From contig MWTA01000032.1 of the NCBI GenBank assembly GCA_002050125.1, positions 1 to 64,000 of the forward strand: a stretch of 64,000 nucleotides of DNA, read 5' to 3'. Below are positions 8,333 to 16,815 of this stretch, piece by piece. The position numbers and the translations under genes were made by a program. The notes under the pieces were generated by a model that did no database searches, had not been told where the DNA came from, and saw only the letters and a list, made by a program, of their open reading frames with translations. The DNA comes from Anaerolineae bacterium UTCFX2. Its GTDB lineage: Bacteria > Chloroflexota > Anaerolineae > Anaerolineales > UBA4823. Within the stretch, counting starts at the first letter, position 1. Every line of letters begins with the position of its first letter.

Positions 8333-9803
8333 TGCATTCACCCGGCTAAAAAGCCTGTTTCGCAAACCTGGCTCGACGCTCAATTCCCAACTGGTATTCT
8401 CGCATCTGGCGGTATCGCTCGTCAGCATCATCCTGATGGCGATCTTCACCGGGCGTTACATCTTTCAGGCTGCCAATTTCGAACTGGAGCACAACCTGCA
8501 GGACCTGGCGTTCACCGCCAGCAACGCAATCGAGCTTCCGATCCAGGAGGTGAAAGAGGGTCGGGTTCAGCCGACCTTCATTCGCGAGCTCTTGACGCGC
8601 CTGTTTGCCGATAACGCGAACATCCACTTTACCGTGTACAACGTCGACGGGCGCCCGATCATCGCGAGCGAAGAACCGCTGCCGCCCAGAGCCACTCTGG
8701 AGAACGCCCCGGAAGTGCTTCAAGCCCTGCAAAGCGACATCGGGCGGGGCGTGAGCGTGCGGCGGGATGAGCACGGCGACCGGTATATGTACATGGCAGT
8801 GCTGGTGCAGAAGGAGATCGAAGTGATCGGCATCCTACGCCTGGCAGTCGCCATGGCGCCCAGCCTGGAATCGGCGCGCCAATCCTTCTTGGTGATGCTC
8901 ATGGTAGCGCTGCTGATCGTAGTCGGGGTCAGCCTGGCGGGGTGGTTCCTGGCAAACAACCTGGCGCGCCCGATCCAGGTGCTGACCCAGGCAGCCGGAC
9001 AAATGGAGCACGGCGACCTGGGCGTGCGGGTCAAGCCATCCGGTCCGCAGGAGATTCTCCGGCTGGCAGAGGCGTTTAACAGCATGGCGTCCCGGCTGCA
9101 ATCCAACGTCAACGAACTGCGCGCCTTTGTGGCAAACGCCAGCCACGAACTGCGCACACCGCTGACCACGATTAAATTGCGCGCCGAGGCGCTAAGCGGG
9201 GGCGCGATGGAAGAACCGGAAGTAGCCAAGCGCTTCCTGAAGGAGATCGATACCGAGATCGACCGGCTGGTGCGGATGGTCAATGACCTGCTCGATCTCT
9301 CGCGGATGGAAGCCGGGCTGGGGGGCGGCACAAAGGCGCCGGTGGACCTGAGCGCAATCGCCAATGAAGTGTACGAAACGTTTGAAATCCGGGCGGCTTA
9401 TGGGCAGGTGGACCTGCGGATCGAGATCGAGCCGGATCTGCCCCCGGTGATGGGCTACGAAGATCAATTGCGCCGGGTCATTTACAACTTACTCGAAAAC
9501 GCCCTGAAATATACCCCTCCCGAAGGACAGACCGAAATGCTGCTGAGGCGTGGACCCAACCCGAATACGGTGCGGCTGCTGGTGCGTGATACCGGTCCAG
9601 GGATCTCTCCAGAACACCTGCCGCACGTATTCGAACGCTTTTACCGCGCAGAGACGAATCCGCCGCGTCCCGGGCAGGCGCGCGGCAGCGGTCTGGGGCT
9701 GGCGATTGCCAAATCGATCGTCGAAGGGCACGGCGGCGAGATGGGCGTGAGCAGCCAGCTTGGCAACGGGACCACTTTCTGGGCAGATCTACCCGTCAAT
9801 TGA
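8292..9803 (+). CDS. Membrane sensor histidine kinase, partner of the preceding regulator
   Basis: 503 residues. The ATG at 8292 overlaps the regulator by 41 bases; no later ATG precedes the first membrane helix, though a TTG at 8304 is possible. Layout: membrane helix about 35-57, extracytoplasmic sensor region about 58-197, second helix about 198-220, HAMP about 221-273, then HisKA with the phosphorylated His284 in ASHELRTPLTT. The ATPase domain has an N-box (NLLENALKYTP), G1 (DTGPGIS), F-box (HVFERFYR) and G2 (GSGLGLAIAK). All kinase motifs are intact. The ligand is unknown. Its 3' end overlaps the convergent pentapeptide-repeat gene by 15 bases. Confidence 0.94.
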   Translation: MGIALQDQKNFLYDAFTRLKSLFRKPGSTLNSQLVFSHLAVSLVSIILMAIFTGRYIFQAANFELEHNLQDLAFTASNAIELPIQEVKEGRVQPTFIRELLTRLFADNANIHFTVYNVDGRPIIASEEPLPPRATLENAPEVLQALQSDIGRGVSVRRDEHGDRYMYMAVLVQKEIEVIGILRLAVAMAPSLESARQSFLVMLMVALLIVVGVSLAGWFLANNLARPIQVLTQAAGQMEHGDLGVRVKPSGPQEILRLAEAFNSMASRLQSNVNELRAFVANASHELRTPLTTIKLRAEALSGGAMEEPEVAKRFLKEIDTEIDRLVRMVNDLLDLSRMEAGLGGGTKAPVDLSAIANEVYETFEIRAAYGQVDLRIEIEPDLPPVMGYEDQLRRVIYNLLENALKYTPPEGQTEMLLRRGPNPNTVRLLVRDTGPGISPEHLPHVFERFYRAETNPPRPGQARGSGLGLAIAKSIVEGHGGEMGVSSQLGNGTTFWADLPVN

Positions 9804-10469
9804 GACTGGCGGCGGCTCAAAGACATTTCCATCCGTCATAATGGCGCCCTCCAGGTTGGCGCCCTCCAGGTTGGCATCGGTTATGTCAGCCCCGGTGAGG
9901 TCCGCCTTGCTCAGATTGGCGTGGGACAGGTTGGCGGCTGTCAGATCAGCCTTGACCAGGTTAGCGCCGGTCAGGTTCACCCCAACGAGATTGGCATCGA
10001 ACAGGTTAGCCATCGAGAGGTCGGCGCCGCTCAGATTGGCGCTAGCCAGGTTGGCTTTGCTGAGGTCAGCCCGGTTCAAGATGCAATTGTTAAGGTTGGC
10101 GCGGATCAAGGTCGCTTTGCTCAGGTTGGCGCGGCTCAAGTTGGCTTCGACGACGATCGCCTCGACCAGGTCGGCTTTTCCGAGATCCGCCCGGGTGAGG
10201 TTGGCGCGGCTGAGATTGGCTTCATTCAGATTTGCGCGCTGCAGATGCGCCTCGAAGAGATTAGCCATGCTCAAATCGGAACGGCGCATATCTGCTCCGG
10301 CGAAGTTTGACCAGTTCAGATCCGCCCGGCTGAAATTTGCCATGTCCAGCTTGCATTCGCTGAAATCGACCCAATAGAGCGAGGCGCCGCTCAGATCGAT
10401 CTTGACCAACCAGAGCGGGCGCGGACGGTTCAAGAGGTCATAGATTTGAAAAGGGCTTAATGTTGACAT
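9789..10469 (-). CDS. Pentapeptide-repeat protein
   Basis: 226 residues. GGAGGTG precedes the ATG at 10469. After about 25 residues with an IYDLLNRPRPLWL motif, nearly the whole chain consists of A(D/N)LxxAN-type pentapeptides, about 35 in a row, which form a right-handed quadrilateral beta-helix. Such proteins range from DNA mimics that shield gyrase to proteins of unknown role; the sequence does not say which. No signal peptide or membrane helix. The repeat gives the DNA a strong 15-base periodicity, which also keeps the opposite strand open. The 3' end overlaps the histidine kinase gene. Confidence 0.9.
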   Translation of the reverse strand: MSTLSPFQIYDLLNRPRPLWLVKIDLSGASLYWVDFSECKLDMANFSRADLNWSNFAGADMRRSDLSMANLFEAHLQRANLNEANLSRANLTRADLGKADLVEAIVVEANLSRANLSKATLIRANLNNCILNRADLSKANLASANLSGADLSMANLFDANLVGVNLTGANLVKADLTAANLSHANLSKADLTGADITDANLEGANLEGAIMTDGNVFEPPPVSIDG

Positions 10470-10472
10470 GGT

Positions 10473-11309
10473 TCACCTCCAGGTTGACCCTTCATTTCGA
10501 AGATGCGGTTTCAGACGAGCATCAAGATGGCGGCGGACTGCCTCGCAACGGAGGCAGTAGCTCCGGTCGCACAACAAAGCCAGCGGGTCCGCCTCGATGC
10601 GGGCCCGAGCAACAGAAACCAACTCCTGCAAAGGCAGCGCCACGACCTGGCTGCTGCCAAGCGGGGCGCGGCGTGAAATTCCGCTGATCCAGGGCGAAAG
10701 GGCGTTGAAACCATCCGAACAGCCCGGAAACCCGCCGCACTCCACCACCCCCTGCGGCGTGAGCGCCCAGCGGATGAACTGCTTGCGCCCAGCCAGGAAT
10801 TCGGCGTAGTGCAGGCTGGTGTTCACATCTTGACCGACGCCCAACAAGAGCACCCAGCCGGCGCGCTGAAAGAGAACCTCGATGGGGCTTAACGGCGCTT
10901 GAACGGTCTGGGTGGTCAGGATCGGCGCCGCCCGCAAACCGACAAACGAAAGGACCGGATGGCTGGAGCGCATGGCGCCTGGGGTGTTGCGCAGCAACTC
11001 CGGGATGACCCCTATCAGACGGTCGACCGGCATCGTGGGGGAGAAGATTTGCGCCATCTGGTTGCGATCGCGGTCAGCGGCGTAATCCAGGGCGTTATCC
11101 GGCGGACCGAACGGAGGGGTTACCATCGTCTTATACGTAAAAGCCGGCATGACCAGGGTCGGATAGACCTGCAGCAAAGCGTTCAGGAGCGTAAGCCCGC
11201 CGCCGTCCACCGGACCAAAAGCGGAGAGCGAGGCGTGGGCAATGACCGGCGCACCCGCTGGCACGTCAAGCTGTTCGAACGCCTGGATAATGTCCGTAGA
11301 AGCGATCAT
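10473..11309 (-). CDS. AAC(3)/YokD-family acetyltransferase-like protein
   Basis: 278 residues. The start at 11309 overlaps the stop of the enoyl-CoA hydratase gene as ATGA. The N-terminus VIAHASLSAFGPVDGG and the later VMPAFTYKT, MRSSHPVLSFVG and LLLGVGQDVNTSLHYAEFL segments match the aminoglycoside 3-N-acetyltransferase (antibiotic_NAT) fold, which uses acetyl-CoA. The Cys-containing tail SYCLRCEAVRRHL resembles YokD-type members rather than clinical resistance enzymes. Placement behind an enoyl-CoA hydratase and an SDR suggests a metabolic acyl-CoA acceptor role more than drug resistance, but that is inference. It may or may not modify aminoglycosides. Confidence 0.82.
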   Translation of the reverse strand: MIASTDIIQAFEQLDVPAGAPVIAHASLSAFGPVDGGGLTLLNALLQVYPTLVMPAFTYKTMVTPPFGPPDNALDYAADRDRNQMAQIFSPTMPVDRLIGVIPELLRNTPGAMRSSHPVLSFVGLRAAPILTTQTVQAPLSPIEVLFQRAGWVLLLGVGQDVNTSLHYAEFLAGRKQFIRWALTPQGVVECGGFPGCSDGFNALSPWISGISRRAPLGSSQVVALPLQELVSVARARIEADPLALLCDRSYCLRCEAVRRHLDARLKPHLRNEGSTWR

Positions 11310-12082
11310 GTCCCTTGCCAGTCGGGGCTGCGCTTCTCAATGAAGGCTGCCATCCCCTCCTTCTGATCGTGGGTGCTAAAGAGCAGGTAAAACGCCCGGC
11401 GTTCGTTGGCAATCCCTTCAGTGAGCGAGGTCTCGAACGCGTTGTTGATCGCTTCTTTGGCGAGTCGGAGCGCCAACGGCGCGCGCTGGGCGATCTGCCC
11501 GGCTAATTCGAGCGCCTCATCCAGGTAACGCTCGAGCGGCGCAACCCGGTTGACTAAGCCGTAGTGGAGCGCTTCCTGGGCGGTGAGCACCCGATTGTTC
11601 AGGATAACCTCCATTGCAAGAGCTTTGCCAAGCGCGCGGGTCAAGCGCTGTGTGCCGCCCGCGCCCGGAATTACGCCGATGTTGATCTCCGGCTGACCAA
11701 AGCGGGCGGTCTCGGAGGCGACGATCATATCGCAGGAAAGCGCCAGTTCATTGCCGCCGCCCAAACACCAGCCCGAAACAGCCGCAATGACCGGTTTTTT
11801 CACCCGCCGGATGCGGTCGAAATAACCGATCGCATCCCGCTTGAGCATCTCGACCGCCGTGGCAAGCGCCATATCTTTGATGTCCGCGCCAGCGGCGAAG
11901 GCGCGTTCATCGCCAGTAATCACGATTGCGCCAACGCTTTCGTCGGCGTCGAAATCGTCCAGCGCGCCCATCAACTCGAGCATCAACTGCGGGTTGAGGG
12001 CGTTCAGCGCCTTGGGTCGGTTCAACCGCGCCAATCCGACCCGCTCGCGCTTCTCTACGAGGATAAATTCTGCAGCGCTCAT
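11306..12082 (-). CDS. Enoyl-CoA hydratase (crotonase family)
   Basis: 258 residues from the ATG at 12082, preceded by AAGGAG. Typical crotonase layout: oxyanion-hole motif AFAAGADIKDM, then SGWCLGGGNELALSCDM and FGQPEINIGVIPGAGGTQRL. The two glutamates used by true hydratases (Glu in GGNELA and Glu in QPEINIG) are both present, so water addition to trans-2-enoyl-CoA in beta-oxidation is the best prediction. C-terminal helices end with EGMAAFIEKRSPDW, the usual family tail. It lies 37 bases after the SDR gene and is coupled by ATGA to the AAC(3)-like gene, so the three probably form one transcript. Confidence 0.92.
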   Translation of the reverse strand: MSAAEFILVEKRERVGLARLNRPKALNALNPQLMLELMGALDDFDADESVGAIVITGDERAFAAGADIKDMALATAVEMLKRDAIGYFDRIRRVKKPVIAAVSGWCLGGGNELALSCDMIVASETARFGQPEINIGVIPGAGGTQRLTRALGKALAMEVILNNRVLTAQEALHYGLVNRVAPLERYLDEALELAGQIAQRAPLALRLAKEAINNAFETSLTEGIANERRAFYLLFSTHDQKEGMAAFIEKRSPDWQGT

Positions 12083-12119
12083 TCTGAACTCCTTTTCGGT
12101 CTCCTTACTTTTTGGCGGG

Positions 12120-12833
12120 TTAAGCCCGCGTTTCAAGATCCAGCGGCTGGCGAACGATCGCTCCTGTCAGCGTCGAGCCGCGGCTGCAAAGCGCCAAGAT
12201 TAACTCGACCAACCGAGGGTCGGGTTCAGCCTGGTCTGCTAAAGATAAATTCTCCGCTGGCGAATCCCAGGGACAGACCGCGTTGACCCGCACGCCGTAC
12301 TCTGCCAGTTCCTGGGCTGCAGCGCGCGTCAGCCCGACCAGCCCGTGCATCCCGGTGAGGTAGGCTGCCTGGCGCTTCGGATCGGGCAGGCGGGGCGGGC
12401 TGGCGAGGTGCAGAATCGCCCCGCCGCCCTGGTGGCGCATCTGGCGCCCTAGGAGCTGGGTCAGGAAGAACGCGCCGCTCAGATTCACCTCCAACGCCCG
12501 CTGCCAGTCCCACTCGTCCAGTTCGAGCAGCGCCGCCGGCGGGCTGACGCAGGTGTGGTTCACCAACACGTCCACGCGTTCAAAATCCTCCAGCACCTGG
12601 TCGATCATGTTCAAAGCCGGCATCCGCTTGGACACATCGGCAACGTAATCCCTGGCTTGCCCGCCTTCATCCAGGATGGATTGAAGGGTGAGATCCAAGT
12701 TGACCGGGGTGACGTCATTCAACGCCAGAAGCGCCCCACTCCGGGCAAATTCGCGGGCGAGGCGCCGTCCCAAAGCGCGCCCCGCGCCGGCTATCAGCAC
12801 GACCTGACCGGAGAATTGGGCTTGCTCTTCCAT
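12120..12833 (-). CDS. Short-chain dehydrogenase/reductase-fold protein lacking the catalytic lysine
   Basis: 237 residues. Rossmann fold with GAGRALGRR nucleotide-binding motif near residue 16-24, an acidic ND after strand 2, and VADVS. The usual NNAG is NHTC and the active-site Ser is present in LHLASPP. The YxxxK motif reads AAYLTGMHGLVGL: Tyr is kept but Lys is replaced by Met. The downstream RVNAVCPWD segment is normal. The protein is therefore SDR-like with impaired or altered catalysis, perhaps a regulatory or binding homologue. First gene of the operon with enoyl-CoA hydratase and the AAC(3)-like protein. Confidence 0.85.
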   Translation of the reverse strand: MEEQAQFSGQVVLIAGAGRALGRRLAREFARSGALLALNDVTPVNLDLTLQSILDEGGQARDYVADVSKRMPALNMIDQVLEDFERVDVLVNHTCVSPPAALLELDEWDWQRALEVNLSGAFFLTQLLGRQMRHQGGGAILHLASPPRLPDPKRQAAYLTGMHGLVGLTRAAAQELAEYGVRVNAVCPWDSPAENLSLADQAEPDPRLVELILALCSRGSTLTGAIVRQPLDLETRA

Positions 12834-12850
12834 CTCGCTCCTAAACGCGC

Positions 12851-13573
12851 CTAATCGGGACAGACCGGAATGCGATCCGGGTTGGTGTGGGAATTCAGCG
12901 GCAGACCCAGATAGGGCGAGGGGTCGAGGGTGTTTTCGATTTCAAGCTCGTTGAGAAAATGCCCGCTGCCATCGTCCTTGACGATCGAGAAGTGCAGGTG
13001 AACCCCGACCGGGTTTCCGGATACGCCCGAATAATTGCCCTGAAAGCCCAACAACGCGCCTTCCTCAACGTAGATTTCCTGGATTCCGGGAGGATAGGTG
13101 GGGGCGACGAAGGATGCGCCGTCGAATCCAGCCATGTGAGTATAGTACGCCCAGATTTGACGTCCGGGCTGGAGCGGGTCCTGGGGGATGCGAATGATGA
13201 GCGAGGATTTCCAATCGAGTTGGCGCGTCAGATAGCCCGGATAGGCGGCGTAGACCGGGGTGAGGTTGACGTCGGCGCCGCCAAAGATATCGATCCCCTG
13301 GTGGCGGTGACCCACCCGAAAGGAATCGCCCCATAGAAAACCGATGTAGCCGTTGGTGGGAATGATAAACGGCGCCTCGCCGCACCTTTGCCCCGCCTGG
13401 ACCGCCCATTCAGGATGCGCAGCCGGATCGCGGATCCAGGCAAGAACGCGCGGCGATCGCACATCTTCGCCGCGCAGGTTTCGGTAAATCCAATAGCCGA
13501 GGGCAGCCAGGATGACGAGCAGCGCCAGGACGATCAGGAGACAACCAGAGCGCGGCAATTCACGCTTTCTCAT
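12851..13573 (-). CDS. Membrane-anchored M23-family metallopeptidase
   Basis: 240 residues. A single N-terminal membrane helix (about 11-30) after a basic stretch places the rest outside the membrane. The LytM/M23 zinc site is complete: His91 and Asp95 in HRHQGIDIFG, His146 in YYTHM, and His192/His194 in GVHLHFSIV. These enzymes cleave peptidoglycan cross-bridges or act in cell-wall remodelling. Compact domain without SH3 or LysM repeats. Its stop lies 17 bases upstream of the SDR gene start, so it may be co-transcribed with that operon. Confidence 0.88.
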   Translation of the reverse strand: MRKRELPRSGCLLIVLALLVILAALGYWIYRNLRGEDVRSPRVLAWIRDPAAHPEWAVQAGQRCGEAPFIIPTNGYIGFLWGDSFRVGHRHQGIDIFGGADVNLTPVYAAYPGYLTRQLDWKSSLIIRIPQDPLQPGRQIWAYYTHMAGFDGASFVAPTYPPGIQEIYVEEGALLGFQGNYSGVSGNPVGVHLHFSIVKDDGSGHFLNELEIENTLDPSPYLGLPLNSHTNPDRIPVCPD

Positions 13574-13595
13574 TCAACCCCTCATAATCGCCGGA

Positions 13596-13937
13596 TTATT
13601 CTTCTGCCGGCTTGAACTTGCGAATATTTTCAAGCTCATCCTGCTTATGGTCAGCCAAAAAGAGGGTCAACCGCCCGCCGCTGAACTGTTGCAGCAGCCG
13701 CCCGGCAGCCATGCCTGCCGGGGAGGTCAGGGCGGTTTCTGCCTCTGCGAGGGTGTTGAAATAGAGCTCGTGCATCTGACCTACGGAGCAGCTTCCAAAC
13801 AGATGGCGCTCAACCCGGCTGGTCGATTCGCGCAAGAGCCCCGGCATCTCTTCAGCCAAACGCAAAAAAGCGGGCCACTGGGTCTCAAAACGAGTCCAGT
13901 CTTCCTGTTCTTCAATCAAGATAACGAGTTTATGCAT
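13596..13937 (-). CDS. EthD-like small alpha/beta-barrel protein
   Basis: 113 residues; GAAGGA precedes the ATG at 13937 and a TATAAT lies about 25 bases further upstream. The pattern KLVILIEEQEDWTRFETQWPAFLRLAEEMPGL, followed by HELYFNTLAEAETALTSPAGMAAGRLLQQF and a terminal strand LTLFLADHK, matches the ferredoxin-like dimeric alpha-beta barrel of EthD proteins. EthD members are poorly characterised; some aid ring oxidation or decarboxylation. No catalytic role can be assigned here. It is just upstream of, and in the same direction as, the M23 peptidase. Confidence 0.7.
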   Translation of the reverse strand: MHKLVILIEEQEDWTRFETQWPAFLRLAEEMPGLLRESTSRVERHLFGSCSVGQMHELYFNTLAEAETALTSPAGMAAGRLLQQFSGGRLTLFLADHKQDELENIRKFKPAEE

Positions 13938-14052
13938 GGGAATCCTTCCATGCGCCCATTATACTCGCAGCCTTTTGGAATCCATCACTCTCAAAAGGTG
14001 GTTTATGGTATGATTCGCCTGGTTAATAATAATGGTACCGGAGCAAAACCTA

Positions 14053-14445
14053 ATGGAAGACAAGATCACCATTATCGAAGGTCCCACACCTACGTTTGAA
14101 ATTGTTAAAGACGGCTGGGCGCTCGGTTTGAACGAGAGCCACTTGCTGTTCGAAATAGGGCTGACGCAGCTGCGCACATACAACGGGCAGAGCCTGCTCG
14201 AGCGCTGTCACCGCGCCTGGCGGCACAACAACGCGATCAACCTGGAATACCGCGACGAGAACGGTTTCGAAAATCAATCGCCGATTCTGGCGGCGCGCAC
14301 ATTGGAAGTCGATGAGGGTCAGGTGTTGCTGCTGTGGGTGCGCCAGGAGATCGACATCGACGCGCTGGAGGCGGCGGATGAAGGACTCGAAGATGAGTAC
14401 GGCGAGGACGATTTCGGCGACGACCCAGACGCCCCCTCCCTCTAA
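14053..14445 (+). CDS. Conserved-looking acidic protein of unknown function
   Basis: 130 residues from the ATG at 14053, which has GGAG at 14040-14043; an in-frame ATG at 14032 is less well placed. No family recognised. The first 105 residues are an even alpha/beta mixture (ITIIEGPTPTFEIV, WALGLNESHLLFEIGLTQLRTYNG, LEYRDENG), and the C-terminus is a strongly acidic disordered tail (EDEYGEDDFGDDPD). No membrane segment. A clean terminator follows, so it is a single-gene unit. Confidence 0.7.
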   Translation: MEDKITIIEGPTPTFEIVKDGWALGLNESHLLFEIGLTQLRTYNGQSLLERCHRAWRHNNAINLEYRDENGFENQSPILAARTLEVDEGQVLLLWVRQEIDIDALEAADEGLEDEYGEDDFGDDPDAPSL

Positions 14446-14466
14446 AGAGAACCTGCAAACTCTACC

Positions 14467-14498
14467 AAAGAACCCGGAAAACCGCCGGGTTCTTTTTT
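14467..14498 (+). terminator. Rho-independent terminator
   Basis: AAAGAACCCGG (14467-14477) pairs perfectly with CCGGGTTCTTT (14485-14495) around a seven-base loop and runs into a T tract ending at 14498. It follows the acidic-protein gene. Confidence 0.92.
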
Positions 14499-14533
14499 AA
14501 TCTGCCGGACAACGCCAACAGAAAGAAGGTAAG

Positions 14534-15313
14534 ATGACTCAAGCACCAGAAGTTCTATCGAGCAGCCTGATAAATGGAGTATTGCGGCTGGAAATGAACC
14601 GCCCGCCGGTAAACGCGCTCAACTTCGCGCTGATCGAAGGTTTACACGCGGGGTTTCGGCGGGCGCAGCGCGAAGACCAGGTTCGGGCGGTGCTGCTCTG
14701 CGGCGCGAGCAAGACCTTCAGCGCCGGGCAGGACGTGCGCGATTTCGCCGGAGCGGCGGAGGTTTCGTATCGGTATCATCTGCAACGCACCTACAACCCA
14801 TTGATCTTGCAGATCCGCCGGCTCGAAAAGCCGGTGATTGCGGCGATCCAGGGCGCGGCTTCCGGGGCGGCGCTGGGGATCGCGCTGGCATGCGACATCC
14901 GGATCGCCGCGGAGCAGGCGCGCTTTGTCGTTGGGTTCAACGCGATCGGGCTGGCGCCGGATTCGGCGGTCTCGCTGCTGCTGCCGGCGCTGATCGGCTT
15001 GGGGCGCGCCGCGGAATTCACTTTTACCAACCAGCCAATCGAGGCAGAGCTGGCGCTCCGCTGGGGATTGGTGAACCGGCTGGCGCCAGCCGAGCGGCTT
15101 GGGGAAGCAGCGTTGGCGCTGGCTGAAGAACTGGCACAAGGACCGGTGGGCGCAATGGGGCTGGCAAAACGGGCTTTCAACCACGCCGTGCTAAGCGACC
15201 TCGAACGGGCGCTGGATTACGAGGGGCGCCTGCAAGAGATCGCCGGAAAGAGCGAGGAACACAAAGAGGGCGTTCGAGCGTTTCTGGAGAAGCGGCAAGC
15301 CCGCTATTTTTGA
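14534..15313 (+). CDS. Crotonase-family isomerase, PaaG-like
   Basis: 259 residues, with GAAAGAAGG just before the ATG. Crotonase fold with the oxyanion motif TFSAGQDVRDF and IQGAASGAALGIALACDIRIA. The first hydratase Glu is absent (ASGAALG), and the second motif reads GFNAIGLAPDSAVSLLLPALIG. The PDS sequence is typical of PaaG, the ring-1,2-epoxyphenylacetyl-CoA isomerase, where this Asp is catalytic. The best call is an enoyl-CoA isomerase; the phenylacetate pathway itself is not visible in this window, so the substrate is uncertain. Confidence 0.83.
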   Translation: MTQAPEVLSSSLINGVLRLEMNRPPVNALNFALIEGLHAGFRRAQREDQVRAVLLCGASKTFSAGQDVRDFAGAAEVSYRYHLQRTYNPLILQIRRLEKPVIAAIQGAASGAALGIALACDIRIAAEQARFVVGFNAIGLAPDSAVSLLLPALIGLGRAAEFTFTNQPIEAELALRWGLVNRLAPAERLGEAALALAEELAQGPVGAMGLAKRAFNHAVLSDLERALDYEGRLQEIAGKSEEHKEGVRAFLEKRQARYF

Positions 15314-15336
15314 TGCGCTCGTCCCGATCGAACTGC

Positions 15337-16101
15337 CTAACGGAGAAACCCAAAGACCTTCAAAGCCGCTAACCCGGCGAACAGGAGCGCCACCAGGATG
15401 CCAGCTCGGACGACCTCGCCCGTTTCGCGCTCGTCCTGGATGCTGGACATATAACCGGGGACGCGCGGCGCGTAGAGCGGTCCCGCAAACCAGGCGAACA
15501 GCACCCCGCCGATCAGCCCGCCCAGGTGACCCCAGTTGTCGATGCCCGGCGAAAGCCCGATGACCAGGTTGATCAGGGCGATGGTGACCACGTTCATGAG
15601 CGAGCGGCGCGCCGCCGGTCCAAACGTCTCCCGGTTATGGTAGAGCAGCACCCCCTGTGCGCCCAAAAGGCCGAAGATGGCGGTTGACGCGCCCAAAGAT
15701 GGAGCGCTCGACATCAGAAATGAAAGCACGTTGCCGGCAAAACCCGAAAGCAGATAGATCGCCAGGAAGCGACCATGACCGTAGAAGCGCTCCAGCCCAA
15801 CGCCCAGCACGAACAGCGCATACATATTGAAACCGATGTGCAAGAGCGAGGCGTGCAAGAACATGGGGGTGATCAGACGGTAGAACTGCCCATTGATGAT
15901 CAGCGCATTCACCTTCATGCCGAGCGCTGCCGGCAGGTCGGTTCCGAGCGTATATTGGGTGAGCATCTGCAGCACGTAGATTGCAATCGTGATGACCAAC
16001 AAAGCCTGGGTGACGACTGGTCGCCAGGCGCTCGAGCCGCTTATCCCTGCTGGCGCAGTTTCGCGCGCCGGCGGGGGATAATCGTAGGGGGAATAACTCA
16101 T
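15337..16101 (-). CDS. Rhomboid-family intramembrane serine protease
   Basis: 254 residues with six to seven membrane helices. The catalytic Ser lies in LGASTAIFGLLGA and the partner His in NWGHLGGLIGG; the HIGFNMYAL motif supplies the conserved His and Asn of helix 2. The Pro/Tyr-rich cytoplasmic N-terminus (about 30 residues) is not conserved. Rhomboids cleave membrane proteins within the bilayer; the substrate is unknown. The start overlaps the guanylate kinase stop as ATGA, so the two genes are translationally coupled. Confidence 0.93.
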   Translation of the reverse strand: MSYSPYDYPPPARETAPAGISGSSAWRPVVTQALLVITIAIYVLQMLTQYTLGTDLPAALGMKVNALIINGQFYRLITPMFLHASLLHIGFNMYALFVLGVGLERFYGHGRFLAIYLLSGFAGNVLSFLMSSAPSLGASTAIFGLLGAQGVLLYHNRETFGPAARRSLMNVVTIALINLVIGLSPGIDNWGHLGGLIGGVLFAWFAGPLYAPRVPGYMSSIQDERETGEVVRAGILVALLFAGLAALKVFGFLR

Positions 16102-16721
16102 AAAGCCACCTTTCTGTGATGCACGCGGGCATGTTCAGCCTTGATAATCGCCATGATAGTGTCCAGGGTTTCGTCAAGGTGGTTTTCACGATTGATCACC
16201 ACGTAATCGAACAGGTCGATCTGTTTCAACTCCTGGCGGGCGGTAGCGATGCGCAGCTTGAGACCTTCGGTGTCCTCGCTCTTGCGGGCGGTCAGACGGC
16301 GAACAAGTTCATCTTCGTCTTGGGCGGTGAGGAAGATCAGCAAGGCTTCGGGCGCCAGCCGGCGCATGGTCTTTGCGCCTTGCACGTCCAGACGCATCAC
16401 GACATCTTTGCCGCTATTGAGCGCTAAACGGACCTGCTCTTGTGGAACGCCCTTGAAGTCCTCGTAAACGATAGCGTACTCCAACAGCTCACCCTTCTCG
16501 ATCATCTCGGCGAATTGGTCTTTGGTCAAGAAGAGATAGTCCACGCCGTAGACTTCGTCCGCGCGCGGCGGGCGGGTGGTGGCGGTAACCACGAATTCGA
16601 AGGGCAGACCCTGCGCTTCCATCTGTTCAATAACTGTATCCTTGCCCGACCCTGAGGGGCCAGAAATGACGATCAACAGCGGCTCGTGAGTGTGAGGGTA
16701 AAAATCTTGATCTGATGACAC
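16098..16721 (-). CDS. gmk: Guanylate kinase
   Basis: 207 residues with a GTG start at 16721 and GAGG upstream. The P-loop reads ISGPSGSGKDT (about 19-29). The GMP-binding region has TTRPPRADEVYGVDYLFLT and the ELLEYAIVYEDFKGVP stretch; LDVQGAKTMRRL and RLTARKSEDTEGLKLR complete the family signature. It phosphorylates GMP to GDP in purine nucleotide metabolism. The P-loop Ser and Asp positions are slightly unusual (GVGKGT is commoner), but the length is standard. Confidence 0.96.
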   Translation of the reverse strand: MSSDQDFYPHTHEPLLIVISGPSGSGKDTVIEQMEAQGLPFEFVVTATTRPPRADEVYGVDYLFLTKDQFAEMIEKGELLEYAIVYEDFKGVPQEQVRLALNSGKDVVMRLDVQGAKTMRRLAPEALLIFLTAQDEDELVRRLTARKSEDTEGLKLRIATARQELKQIDLFDYVVINRENHLDETLDTIMAIIKAEHARVHHRKVAL

Positions 16722-16768
16722 GTTTGCCTCGATTCGAAGTTCTCTCTTCCTTTTGCTATAGACTTGAT

Positions 16769-16774
16769 TATAAT
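16769..16774 (+). promoter_or_regulatory. -10 element (TATAAT) for the FmdB-like gene
   Basis: Perfect TATAAT 41 bases upstream of the ATG at 16816, in the gap between divergent genes. No good -35 hexamer at the usual spacing. Confidence 0.4.
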
Positions 16775-16815
16775 TTCAAATCATCTGATCCTGATTTCAC
16801 TTCCACGGAGGAAAA

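Noticed and set aside
9760-10377. Plus-strand open frames opposite the pentapeptide-repeat gene
   Set aside because: The 15-base repeat keeps all frames open; only the minus-strand translation gives the pentapeptide pattern and has a ribosome-binding site.
10473-11309. Calling the AAC(3)-like gene an antibiotic-resistance determinant
   Set aside because: The context is metabolic and the chain is a distant YokD-like member; resistance activity cannot be inferred from sequence.
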